A stretch of 58,525 nucleotides of DNA from Candidatus Pelagibacter sp. (GTDB lineage Bacteria; Pseudomonadota; Alphaproteobacteria; Pelagibacterales; Pelagibacteraceae). A program made the translations under genes and the position numbers. The notes under the pieces are model-generated. The model did not search any database. It was not told where the DNA came from and worked only from the letters and a program-made list of their open reading frames with translations. The stretch spans positions 6,433 through 64,957 of the forward strand of contig NZJW01000019.1 of assembly GCA_002692055.1 (NCBI GenBank). The letters are read 5' to 3'. Positions 12,282 through 21,463 of this stretch are shown here, one piece after another; the first letter of the stretch is position 1, and each line of letters opens with the position of its first letter.

Positions 12282-13355
12282 ATGAGTTTACCAAAGCCAA
12301 AACAAGTTAATATTGATTTATATGAGGGAGGAACATCTGAATTTAAAAATTTAAGAAGTCCACTAAAACTATCAGCAAATGAATCAGCGCTCGGACCATC
12401 ACCCTCGGTAATGGAAATCTTTAATCAGAATTTAAATTTAAAACAATATCCAGATGGGAATAGCAAAAATTTAAAAGATATAATTTCAAAAACTTTCGGT
12501 TTAGATAAAGACCGACTAATTATTGGAGCTGGGTCCGACGAAATTATAAGTTTAATAAGCCAGTGTTTTCTATCAGAAGGGGACGAAGTTATAGTGGCTG
12601 AAGAATCATTCTTGATGTACAGAATTTACTCTCAAATAAATGGCGCAAAAGTGAAGTATGCAAAAAATATAAATAACAAATTTTCTGTCGATGAGACCGT
12701 GAAATTAGTTTGTAATAAAACAAAAATTGTATTTATTGCCAACCCAAATAATCCAACAGGAACATATATAGCAGATAAGGAAATGCTAAAATTAAGAAAA
12801 AATTTGCCAGATAATATATTATTAATGGTGGATGATGCGTATGCAGAATATGTTACTAAAAAAGATTATAAAAGTGGTTTAGAAATTTTTAACAATTCGT
12901 CAAATACTTTTGTTTGTAGAACATTTTCAAAAATATATGGACTAGCAAATTTGAGATTAGGATGGGGATTTGGTCCCAAAGAAATAGTTGAGGCTGTAAA
13001 TTTTTTTAGACCTCCATTTAATATCTCTGGTATTGCAGAAAAGGCTGGTTGTGAGGCTTTGAAAGATAAAAATTGGTTAGTAAAAAATATAGAGCATAAC
13101 AATAAATGGTCGAAAATTATTTATGATAAAGTAATAACAAAAAATATTAAAACAAATGAGCCTGTGGCAAATTTTTTTTTATTAAATTTTGATAATGCAA
13201 AACACAATGAAAAAGAAGCATATAAAATTTTTAGTGAAAATAATATCTTGTTGAGAAAAATGAATTCTTATGGAATAAATAATTCGTTAAGGTTAACAAT
13301 TGGAAACGAAGAAGCTAATAATAAATTTTTAGATATATTAGAAAAAAATTTTTAA
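12282..13355 (+). CDS. hisC: histidinol-phosphate aminotransferase family
   Basis: IFIANPNNPTGTY; CRTFSKIYGLANLRLGWGFG PLP lysine region. Confidence 0.92.
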   Translation: MSLPKPKQVNIDLYEGGTSEFKNLRSPLKLSANESALGPSPSVMEIFNQNLNLKQYPDGNSKNLKDIISKTFGLDKDRLIIGAGSDEIISLISQCFLSEGDEVIVAEESFLMYRIYSQINGAKVKYAKNINNKFSVDETVKLVCNKTKIVFIANPNNPTGTYIADKEMLKLRKNLPDNILLMVDDAYAEYVTKKDYKSGLEIFNNSSNTFVCRTFSKIYGLANLRLGWGFGPKEIVEAVNFFRPPFNISGIAEKAGCEALKDKNWLVKNIEHNNKWSKIIYDKVITKNIKTNEPVANFFLLNFDNAKHNEKEAYKIFSENNILLRKMNSYGINNSLRLTIGNEEANNKFLDILEKNF

Positions 13356-14227
13356 TGAAATCAGTAACAATAATTGGTATAGGGCTTATAGGTTCTTCAA
13401 TTGCAAGAGCCTTAATAAATGTTGATCCCAAGATACATATAAATATTGTAGATTGTTCAAAAGAAAATTTAGAAAAAAGTAAATTATTAAAAATTGGCAA
13501 TAATTTTAATAATGAGATTACTTTAGATGTTGAAAGTTCAGATATTATTTTTATTTGTGCGCCTATAGGTTCATATGAAAAGATATTTCATTCATTAAAT
13601 GAATTTAAATTATCCAAGACTATAATCACAGATGTAGGGTCTTCCAAAGTAAAAGTAATAGGATTAGCAGAAAAAATTTTGGGCAATAAAATATTCGTTC
13701 CAGGCCATCCAATTGCAGGCACAGAAAAAAGTGGACCTGAGAATGGTTTAAAAAATTTATTCAAGAATAAATGGTTTATTTCTACAGATTGTAAATTATG
13801 TAAAGAAGAGAATATTAAGTTTATAAATTCATTATGGGAAAAATTTGGATCAAAGACTGTTACAATGAAATCAAAAGATCATGATTCTATTATGGCAATT
13901 ACAAGCCATATTCCACACTTAATTGCTTATAATATCGTCGGCACAGCGAGTGATTTGGAGGATAATATTAAATCTGAAGTTATTAAATTTAGTGCAGGTG
14001 GTTTCAGAGATTTTACTAGAATAGCATCCTCTGATCCAATAATGTGGAGAGATATTGTGTTAAGCAATAAAAATGAAATTATTTCTTTATTACAAAAATT
14101 TAATAATGATTTAAAAAAAATATCAGATGCCATTGAAAATGAGGACGGTAATTTTTTAATTAAAAAATTTAAAAAAACAAAAGATATAAGAAAAAAGATT
14201 ATTCAGGCAGGACTTGATAATAATTAA
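13355..14227 (+). CDS. tyrA: prephenate/arogenate dehydrogenase
   Basis: SVTIIGIGLIGSSIARAL; DVGSSKVKVI; GHPIAGTEKSG; AITSHIPHLIAY. Confidence 0.93.
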   Translation: MKSVTIIGIGLIGSSIARALINVDPKIHINIVDCSKENLEKSKLLKIGNNFNNEITLDVESSDIIFICAPIGSYEKIFHSLNEFKLSKTIITDVGSSKVKVIGLAEKILGNKIFVPGHPIAGTEKSGPENGLKNLFKNKWFISTDCKLCKEENIKFINSLWEKFGSKTVTMKSKDHDSIMAITSHIPHLIAYNIVGTASDLEDNIKSEVIKFSAGGFRDFTRIASSDPIMWRDIVLSNKNEIISLLQKFNNDLKKISDAIENEDGNFLIKKFKKTKDIRKKIIQAGLDNN

Positions 14228-14910
14228 TTATATAAAGAATTTTCTAGTTTCTTTATAAATTCATCACTCGACAAGTTAGGTTCAATATAATCTTTAAATA
14301 TAAAATTTATTTCTCCCGGGTACTTTAAAAAACTATTTTTTGGCCAAACTTTTCCTGTATCAAGCTTTATAGGTAAACATTTAATTTTTAAGTTTTGATA
14401 TATTCTCTGAACACCCTTTTTTAGAGGTGTTTTTTCGTCTATTTTCACACGAGTGCCTTGGGGAAAAATTATTAAAGTATTACCTTCAGAAATATTTTTT
14501 TGTAACAGTTGAGAAAAATTTAAATTTTTTTTGGTAGTTTTTCCACGTTCAACAGGGATACATTTTAATTTTTTTAAATAAAGACCAAATATTGGAATAT
14601 TCATTAATTCTTTTTTTAATATAAAAAAATTGTTCGGAATTATATAGTTATAAACGAATGTTTCGAACATAGATTGGTGAGCTGAAGCAACAAAAAATTT
14701 TTGAGATACTTTTAACTTTTCTAATCCTAAAATATTTACTGGTGTATTTAAAATATATTTGCTTAAAAAAATAAAATACCATCCTAATATTGAACTGAGC
14801 TTACGTAAATAAAGTGATGGTAAAATTAATAAAGGTAATCCACATAAACATGAAGAAACTATCCCAAGATACAAAAAAATATTAAAAACTAGAGATCTTA
14901 TAAAAATCAC
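14224..14910 (-). CDS. plsC: 1-acyl-sn-glycerol-3-phosphate acyltransferase
   Basis: ASAHQSMFET (HX4-type motif variant), PVERG, IFPQGTR. Confidence 0.85.
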   Translation of the reverse strand: MIFIRSLVFNIFLYLGIVSSCLCGLPLLILPSLYLRKLSSILGWYFIFLSKYILNTPVNILGLEKLKVSQKFFVASAHQSMFETFVYNYIIPNNFFILKKELMNIPIFGLYLKKLKCIPVERGKTTKKNLNFSQLLQKNISEGNTLIIFPQGTRVKIDEKTPLKKGVQRIYQNLKIKCLPIKLDTGKVWPKNSFLKYPGEINFIFKDYIEPNLSSDEFIKKLENSLYN

Positions 14911-14911
14911 T

Positions 14912-16144
14912 TTAAATCAAATCTTCAATCTTTTGTCTTAGCCTGACGGTTTTGTAAAGATTTTTATCAAAAACTATTTCTTCTATAAAAGGTCGCATAT
15001 TATAATTTGAACTCAAAGTTCTTCCATAAGCGCCACAATTTGTTATACAAGCATAATCATTCTCAGTAAGAAGTGAAAAATCATTATAAATACCAAAGGT
15101 ATCACTACTTTCACAAATAGGTCCGACAAATTCAACTTTTTTCGAAAATTTTTTTGAATTTTTTACTAATGGAATAATTTCATGAAAGGCTTCATATATT
15201 GCAGATCTAGCCATATCGTTCATTCCAGCATCTAAAATAATAAAATATCGATCTTTAATTTTTTTTACGTAAATAACCTTTGATATAAGGACTCCACTAT
15301 TGCCAGTAATAAATCTTCCGATTTCAAAAATTATTTTAATTTTTTCTTTTTTATAAAATTTATCAACTAATTCACCAAATTTATTAAAATTAAATTTTTT
15401 TTCATTTTTAAAATATGGGATACCCATTCCGCCACCTAAATCTACGTGATCAATTATATGATTTAACTTTTTTAATTTTGTTAAAATTTTGCTAATTAAA
15501 GTTAAAACTTTTTTATAAACATTAAAATCTTTAATTTGGCTTCCAATGTGAACACTTAGTAAATAAATATTAATATTATTAAATTTTTTTTTATTTTTTA
15601 TTATCTTATAAAATTCAGAAATACTGATACCAAATTTATTTGCTCTATTCCCTGTTGCTATTTTTTTATTAGTTTTAGCTTGGATATCAGGATTTATTCT
15701 GATTCCTATATTTGTTTTCTTATTTAGATTTTTGGAAATTTTATCTATTATTTCAATTTCATTGATAGATTCTGCATTAATTGATAATATCCTTTTTTGT
15801 ATTGCATATTTAATTTCTTCATATGTTTTACCAACGCCTGAAAATACTATTTTTTCATGGCTGATGCCAGCTTTTAAAGCTAATTTAAGTTCACCAATTG
15901 ATACTACGTCAGCTCCAAGATTATTATTTTTTAATTCTTTAAGAACATCTAAATTTGAATTCGCTTTAATCGCATAACAAATTAATGGATTAAAGTTTTT
16001 AAAGGATGATCTAACTAAACTAATATTTTTTCTTATTTGATCCAATGAATAAAGATAAAAAGGAGTTTGTCTTTTTTTAACAATTTTTTTTAGGTCAATA
16101 TTATTAATATAAAGTTTTTTATTTTTAAATTTTAAAAAATCCAT
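14912..16144 (-). CDS. lysA: diaminopimelate decarboxylase
   Basis: CYAIKANSNLDVLKEL; VHIGSQIKD; DLGGGMGIPY; CESSDTFG; TNCGAYGRTLSSNYN. Confidence 0.95.
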   Translation of the reverse strand: MDFLKFKNKKLYINNIDLKKIVKKRQTPFYLYSLDQIRKNISLVRSSFKNFNPLICYAIKANSNLDVLKELKNNNLGADVVSIGELKLALKAGISHEKIVFSGVGKTYEEIKYAIQKRILSINAESINEIEIIDKISKNLNKKTNIGIRINPDIQAKTNKKIATGNRANKFGISISEFYKIIKNKKKFNNINIYLLSVHIGSQIKDFNVYKKVLTLISKILTKLKKLNHIIDHVDLGGGMGIPYFKNEKKFNFNKFGELVDKFYKKEKIKIIFEIGRFITGNSGVLISKVIYVKKIKDRYFIILDAGMNDMARSAIYEAFHEIIPLVKNSKKFSKKVEFVGPICESSDTFGIYNDFSLLTENDYACITNCGAYGRTLSSNYNMRPFIEEIVFDKNLYKTVRLRQKIEDLI

Positions 16145-16153
16145 TTTTTTAAA

Positions 16154-16267
16154 CTAGGATTGTTTTATTATCAAATTAGATTTTTCCTGGTACACTGGTG
16201 GCCCTTTTTTTCCACAACTTGAACATAAGATTATAAATATGAAGATGATAGTAAAAATTTTTTTCAT
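16154..16267 (-). CDS. LptM/YifL-like short lipoprotein (37 aa)
   Basis: Not in ORF track: MKKIFTIIFIFIILCSSCGKKGPPVYQEKSNLIIKQS*; lipobox followed by GKKGPP; between argH and lysA. Confidence 0.85.
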   Translation of the reverse strand: MKKIFTIIFIFIILCSSCGKKGPPVYQEKSNLIIKQS

Positions 16268-17658
16268 TTAAATTCTTTTTTCATTTTTTTTATCATTTTA
16301 ACAACATTTTTAAGTGAAGTTCCACCGTAAGAATTTTTCAAATCAACTGAATTTTCAACTTTCAATATTTTTATCACATCTTTTTCAATTAAAGGATCTA
16401 TTTTTTTTATATCTTCAAAATTTAATTGGTCTAAAGGTATATTTTTATTTTCTGCAATATTCACCAACTTAGCAGATTTCTTATGAGCTACTCTGAAACT
16501 CAAACCCTTTTTAACGAGGTAATCTGCGAAATCTGTAGCTGTAGTATATCCATCATTAGCAAATTTTTTCATAATTTTCTTATTTAATTTAAGGCTCTCA
16601 ATTAATTCTTTCGCAATTTTTAAGTTTAAAATTAAAATTTCATAACTTTTAAAAACTGGCTCTTTGTCCTCCTGCATGTCTTTAAAATATGATAAGGGCA
16701 ACCCTTTCATTGTAACAAGAAGAGAATTGAGACATCCATAAACCGATCCTGTTTTACCTCTTATTAATTCTGCTCCATCTGGATTTTTTTTTTGTGGCAT
16801 TATAGATGAACCAGTCAGCATGTTGTCTTTAACTATAATCATGTTCACTATGTCTGAATTCCATAAGATAATTTCTTCTGCTAATCTTGATAAGTGCATT
16901 GAACATAAACTTGATACAAATAAAAATTCTAAAGCGTAATCTCTATCAGAAACGCCATCTATTGAATTGTCAGTTGGTTTAGAAAAACCAAGTAATTTAG
17001 ATGTATAATTTCTATCAATATTAAAACTTGTCCCAGCTAAAGCAACGGATCCTAGAGGATTATCAGATGAATTATTAATAACGTTTTGAAATTTTTTATA
17101 ATCCCTCTTAAACATCTCTGCGTAAGCAAGCATGTAATGTGAAAATAATATTGGTTGGGCATTTTTTAAATGAGTAAAACCTGGCATAATTGTTTTATAA
17201 TTTTTTTCAGCTAATTTTGTGATTGCTTTAATTAAATTTTTAATTTCAATATTCAATTTTTTTGATGCATCAATTACCCAAAGTTTAAAATCAGTAGTAA
17301 CCTGGTCATTTCTAGATCTAGCTATATGAAGAAAACCTGCGTCATCTCCAATTATTTGAAATAATCTTTTTTCTATATTTAAATGAATATCTTCATCAAA
17401 CTCAGAAAATTTAAACTTTTTTTGTTGTATTTCTTTTTCAATTTTTTTAAGACCTTTTATTATTCTATTTGATACATTATTTTTAATTATTTTTTGCTTT
17501 GCTAGCATTTTACTATGGACTATTGAGGCTTTTATATCTTGAGCATATAATTTTTTATCAAAATGAATAGAAGCGTTAATTTTTGTTAAAAGATTGGAAG
17601 GATTAGACTTCATTCTTTCACCCCAAATTTTATTTGTTTTCGTTTTTTTATTATTCAT
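16264..17658 (-). CDS. argH: argininosuccinate lyase
   Basis: GSSIMPQKKNPDGAELIRGK signature; IHLNIEKRL. Confidence 0.97.
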   Translation of the reverse strand: MNNKKTKTNKIWGERMKSNPSNLLTKINASIHFDKKLYAQDIKASIVHSKMLAKQKIIKNNVSNRIIKGLKKIEKEIQQKKFKFSEFDEDIHLNIEKRLFQIIGDDAGFLHIARSRNDQVTTDFKLWVIDASKKLNIEIKNLIKAITKLAEKNYKTIMPGFTHLKNAQPILFSHYMLAYAEMFKRDYKKFQNVINNSSDNPLGSVALAGTSFNIDRNYTSKLLGFSKPTDNSIDGVSDRDYALEFLFVSSLCSMHLSRLAEEIILWNSDIVNMIIVKDNMLTGSSIMPQKKNPDGAELIRGKTGSVYGCLNSLLVTMKGLPLSYFKDMQEDKEPVFKSYEILILNLKIAKELIESLKLNKKIMKKFANDGYTTATDFADYLVKKGLSFRVAHKKSAKLVNIAENKNIPLDQLNFEDIKKIDPLIEKDVIKILKVENSVDLKNSYGGTSLKNVVKMIKKMKKEFK

Positions 17659-17671
17659 TTATTATATACCT

Positions 17672-18202
17672 ATGTTTCGCAGTACTTTTTTTTTAACAAG
17701 TATTTTTCTAATACTTAATACTAATAATACTTATTCACAACCCAATATCCTTAATTCATTTAAAAATATAATAATTCACGAGATTCCAAAAGATCTACCA
17801 ATTTTAGAATTTAAAAATAAAAAAGGAAATCGGATTATTTTTAATGATTTTTCATCAAAATTAACACTAATAAATTTTTGGGCAACTTGGTGCGCTCCAT
17901 GTAGAAAAGAGTTACCAAAATTAAACAACTTAACTAAACAAATTTCAAAAAATCAAATGAGGATAGTTTTGGTAAATATAGAAAATATTAAATATGGGAA
18001 AATTAAAAACTTTTTTGATGAAATTAAAATTAAAAATCTAGATAGTTTTTTTGATATTAACTTAAAAATTACAAAGGAGCTAAAATTGAGAGGTATACCC
18101 GTTACTTTAATAGTAGATTCTTACGGTAAAGAAAAAGGTAGAATTATAGGAGATCTAGATTTTACTGATTCGAGATTTGTCAATTGGATCAATGCCCAAT
18201 AG
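17672..18202 (+). CDS. TlpA/ResA-like periplasmic thioredoxin
   Basis: LINFWATWCAPCRKELPKL; signal-peptide start MFRSTFFLTSIFLILNTNNTYS preferred to the longer ORF start. Confidence 0.88.
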   Translation: MFRSTFFLTSIFLILNTNNTYSQPNILNSFKNIIIHEIPKDLPILEFKNKKGNRIIFNDFSSKLTLINFWATWCAPCRKELPKLNNLTKQISKNQMRIVLVNIENIKYGKIKNFFDEIKIKNLDSFFDINLKITKELKLRGIPVTLIVDSYGKEKGRIIGDLDFTDSRFVNWINAQ

Positions 18203-18406
18203 TTATTTTCCCATAATATAGGCGAGAAACATTAAAATAATTATTGCACAAAACTGTAACATTATTCTCATTTGCATGAGTTTATTACTTTTTTTTTTGG
18301 TTTCGAGGTTTCCTCCTATAAAAAAAGTTTTCAATCCTCTTATTAGAACAATAACTACAGCGACCATGGCCAATATAGCAAAAAATTTTATTATATTTTC
18401 AGTCAT
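18203..18406 (-). CDS. HIG1-domain-like twin transmembrane protein
   Basis: Two TM helices around a basic loop with RIMLQ, resembling the HIG1 RX3Q motif. Confidence 0.65.
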   Translation of the reverse strand: MTENIIKFFAILAMVAVVIVLIRGLKTFFIGGNLETKKKSNKLMQMRIMLQFCAIIILMFLAYIMGK

Positions 18407-18447
18407 CTATTTGTCTGTAGCATAAAAAAGTTATAAAGATAATAAAA

Positions 18448-19110
18448 ATGTCTTTAAAATACTTAGAATTAAAAAATACATCTAATAGATGCAATAAATT
18501 AATTTTTATCTTGCACGGCTATGGAGCTGATTCTAATGATTTACAATCGATTGCCACGTACTGGCAAAGATTTTTACCAGAGGCTTATTTTTGTTTACCA
18601 AATGCACCTAATATTTGTCAAATTAATCCCAAGGGATTTGAATGGTTTGATTTAATGCAAACTGATAACGAAAAAATTATTGAAGAGAGCTTAATTTCAC
18701 TTAAAAAACTTGAAAATTTAATAAATGAGAAGTTAGAAATATTAAATTTAAAATTTAAAAATTTATTTTTGGTTGGGTTCTCACAAGGGACAATGGTTAG
18801 TATACAGTATGCTATTAGTCAATCTAAAGAGATTGCTGGAGTAGTTGGTTACTCAGGAAAAATATTTGATTATGAACTATTTGAAAAAAACTTTAAAAGT
18901 AAAGTAAAAATTAAATTTTTGCATGGCAATAAAGATGAAATCGTTTCAGCAGAAGAAATGTATAAATCAGTAGATTTTCTAAAATCAAAAAAATTTCACG
19001 TAGATTACAAAGTATACGAGAACCTTGGACATAATATCTCACCACAGGGATTAAGTGATGGTTTAAAATTTATCAAAAAGAGTTTTGATATAAGTTTAAC
19101 TTGCTTATAG
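18448..19110 (+). CDS. phospholipase/carboxylesterase, alpha/beta hydrolase
   Basis: FILHGYGADSNDL; LVGFSQGTMVSI; HGNKDEIVS; LGHNIS. Confidence 0.9.
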   Translation: MSLKYLELKNTSNRCNKLIFILHGYGADSNDLQSIATYWQRFLPEAYFCLPNAPNICQINPKGFEWFDLMQTDNEKIIEESLISLKKLENLINEKLEILNLKFKNLFLVGFSQGTMVSIQYAISQSKEIAGVVGYSGKIFDYELFEKNFKSKVKIKFLHGNKDEIVSAEEMYKSVDFLKSKKFHVDYKVYENLGHNISPQGLSDGLKFIKKSFDISLTCL

Positions 19111-19135
19111 ACATAAATTTATATATTTTTTCTAT

Positions 19136-19705
19136 ATGATTGTATCAACAAGTCACTATCTACCTCTCGAAAAGTGTCCAGCACTTGTGTTAAATGCTGA
19201 TTATAGACCTTTGAGTTATTATCCTTTGTCACTTTGGAGTTGGCAAGATGCTGTAAGAGATGTTTTTTTAGATCGTGTAAATATCGTATCAGAGTATGAC
19301 AGAGAAATAAGAAGTCCGTCGTTTTCTATGAAATTACCGAGTGTAATTTCGTTAAAGAAATTTGTAAAACCATCTGAATTCTCAAATTTTACAAGATTTA
19401 ATGTTTTCTTAAGAGATAAATTTACCTGCCTATATTGTGGAGATAAAAAAAATTTAACTTTTGATCATGTACTGCCTAAATCGTTAGGTGGGAAAACAAC
19501 ATGGGAAAATGTGGCAACGGCTTGCTCACCGTGCAATGTTAAAAAAGGAGGTAAAATGCCCAATGAATGTGGTATGGTACCAAAAATAAAACCTTATAAA
19601 CCTACCGAGGAACAATTACACAGAAATGGAAGAAATTTTCCACCAAATTTTTTACATCAAAGTTGGTTAGATTATTTGTACTGGGACGTTAAACTTGAAC
19701 CTTAA
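19136..19705 (+). CDS. HNH endonuclease family protein
   Basis: CLYCGDKKNLTFDHVLPKSLGGKTTWENVATACSPCNVKKGG, complete HNH with CxxC pairs. Confidence 0.92.
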   Translation: MIVSTSHYLPLEKCPALVLNADYRPLSYYPLSLWSWQDAVRDVFLDRVNIVSEYDREIRSPSFSMKLPSVISLKKFVKPSEFSNFTRFNVFLRDKFTCLYCGDKKNLTFDHVLPKSLGGKTTWENVATACSPCNVKKGGKMPNECGMVPKIKPYKPTEEQLHRNGRNFPPNFLHQSWLDYLYWDVKLEP

Positions 19706-20242
19706 TTAAATTCTTTTTGCAACTTTAATAGCAATTTTAGAACCTGTTTTTATTATTGCATCTAAAAAAAAGAATGGCCCATCTTTAGTTGCGCCTTCTT
19801 CATAAGCAATATCTCTATGATCTAATTCATCTTGTCTAAATTTCTTTATTTTTTTTAACAAATTCTTTTCTTCCTTCTCTTCTGACTCCAAATATTCGAT
19901 TTGTGATTGATAGTGTTTATCTATTACTTCCTCGACAGATGCAGTACACAACATAGTAGCTTTTTTTCCCATAATGCCTGTAACAAAACCTAGACTTACA
20001 CCAAGTAAATCCCAAAGCGGCAAAAAGAGTGTAGGTCTAACTTTTCTCTCAGCCAGCTGTTGTTCAAAATATTTCAGATGCTCTTTTTCATGCTCTTTCA
20101 TTTCAGCAATTTTACTTTCAGTATCCGGATCAGATTTTAATAATTGTAATGCAAAGAGTTGACCATCATAGATATTTACCGCACCACGCTCACCAGCGTG
20201 ATCTACCCTTATTAATTCTTCAATTTTTTTGTTTTTTTTCAT
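19706..20242 (-). CDS. coq7: 2-octaprenyl-3-methyl-6-methoxy-1,4-benzoquinol hydroxylase (Coq7)
   Basis: RVDHAGERGAVNIYDGQL; EMKEHEKEHL; DELDHRDIA di-iron motifs. Confidence 0.94.
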   Translation of the reverse strand: MKKNKKIEELIRVDHAGERGAVNIYDGQLFALQLLKSDPDTESKIAEMKEHEKEHLKYFEQQLAERKVRPTLFLPLWDLLGVSLGFVTGIMGKKATMLCTASVEEVIDKHYQSQIEYLESEEKEEKNLLKKIKKFRQDELDHRDIAYEEGATKDGPFFFLDAIIKTGSKIAIKVAKRI

Positions 20243-20699
20243 ACCTTATTATATGTACACAAATTACTAAAAATACAACATTAATTAGAAAATTTAATTC
20301 GGACAATGAAAAATTAAATAATTTAAAATTGACTTTTGAACAACCCTGCTTTTCTTGATTAATAAGTACATTTAATAGATCTTTAGTATTTTCCGGTGTA
20401 TCTTTTGTTATACATGCTTCGGATTCTGTAAAGAATTTATATTCAATGCCAATATGATAAAATGAAATTCCAACATTAATAATAATAGAGACTAACAAGA
20501 TATAAAATAGTCTATTAAATCGGGCTTTATCTAAAATTAAAAAACTTAGCAGTATTATATTAACAAAAAAAGGCACTCTTTGATACTTGCATAAACTGCA
20601 TGCATAAATATGCATAACGTGTTCAATATAATATACTATTAAAAGTATGAGAATTTGAGCAACGATGAGACATTTTAATAAAATTTTAATATTGAGCAT
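20220..20699 (-). CDS. disulfide bond formation protein DsbB family
   Basis: CSLCKYQR CxxC after TM1; second Cys pair in CITKDTPEN...GCSKV; multi-TM. Confidence 0.8.
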   Translation of the reverse strand: MLNIKILLKCLIVAQILILLIVYYIEHVMHIYACSLCKYQRVPFFVNIILLSFLILDKARFNRLFYILLVSIIINVGISFYHIGIEYKFFTESEACITKDTPENTKDLLNVLINQEKQGCSKVNFKLFNFSLSELNFLINVVFLVICVHIIRYEKKQKN

Positions 20700-21322
20700 T
20701 ATTTTAGAAAAACATCGTAATTATTATAAATTAAATAAGCAATATAAAAACCTAATAGCAGTAAACTTAAAATTATAATCAATATTTTACCAGAAAATTT
20801 TACAATATATGGTAAAAATTTGTTGCCAAAGAAACTTAATAATCCAGCTAAGATAAAAAATCTTGTTCCACGTGTTAAAGTAGCAACCAAAATAAATACA
20901 AAAAAGTTGAAATGTATTAAACCACTTGAAATGGTTAATAACTTAAATGGAACAGGAGTAAAACCTGCAATAGATAATAGAATAATCCAAGTCCAGAAAC
21001 CTTTACCAATTTGTATTTGTTCCTTAAAACTTTTGAAACCTTCAAAACCATAAAACTCAAAGATATGTATACCTACCTCCTTATAGAAAAAATATCCAAT
21101 TGCATAACCAATTATACCACCAAAAATAGACGATATAGTTGCAATTGTAGCAATTTGAACCCATCGTTTTTTTTTAGCTAAAGTCATCGGAATAATCATA
21201 ACATCTGGCGGAATAGGAAAAAAAATACTCTCAATTATACAAACAAAGGATAAAAAAAACTTGGCGCTTTTATGAGCAGCTAAAGCTACGGTTTTATTCA
21301 ATAAATCTTTAAACATATTCAA
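20699..21322 (-). CDS. YqaA/DedA (SNARE-associated, VTT) family membrane protein
   Basis: CIIESIFFPIPPDVMIIPM; GGIIGYAIGYFF. Confidence 0.85.
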   Translation of the reverse strand: MNMFKDLLNKTVALAAHKSAKFFLSFVCIIESIFFPIPPDVMIIPMTLAKKKRWVQIATIATISSIFGGIIGYAIGYFFYKEVGIHIFEFYGFEGFKSFKEQIQIGKGFWTWIILLSIAGFTPVPFKLLTISSGLIHFNFFVFILVATLTRGTRFFILAGLLSFFGNKFLPYIVKFSGKILIIILSLLLLGFYIAYLIYNNYDVFLK

Positions 21323-21377
21323 CTAGAAATATAATAGATATAGATTAAATAAACTATAAAATAGCTATTTAGAAAGG

Positions 21378-21460
21378 GGGCGAATGGCGGAATTGGTAGA
21401 CGCAGCGGACTCAAAATCCGCCGGGAAACCTTAAGGGTTCGACTCCCTTTTCGCCCACCA
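21378..21460 (+). tRNA. tRNA-Leu (CAA anticodon), CCA encoded
   Basis: GGGCGAA acceptor pairs TTCGCCC; anticodon loop CTCAAAA; T arm GGTTCGACTCC; terminal ACCA. Confidence 0.97.
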
Positions 21461-21463
21461 ACA

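Noticed and set aside
19136-19705. HNH endonuclease considered as part of a mobile element or defence system
   Set aside because: Stand-alone, flanked by housekeeping genes (carboxylesterase, coq7), with no integrase, intron or toxin-antitoxin partner visible; similar HNH genes are common in alphaproteobacterial chromosomes.
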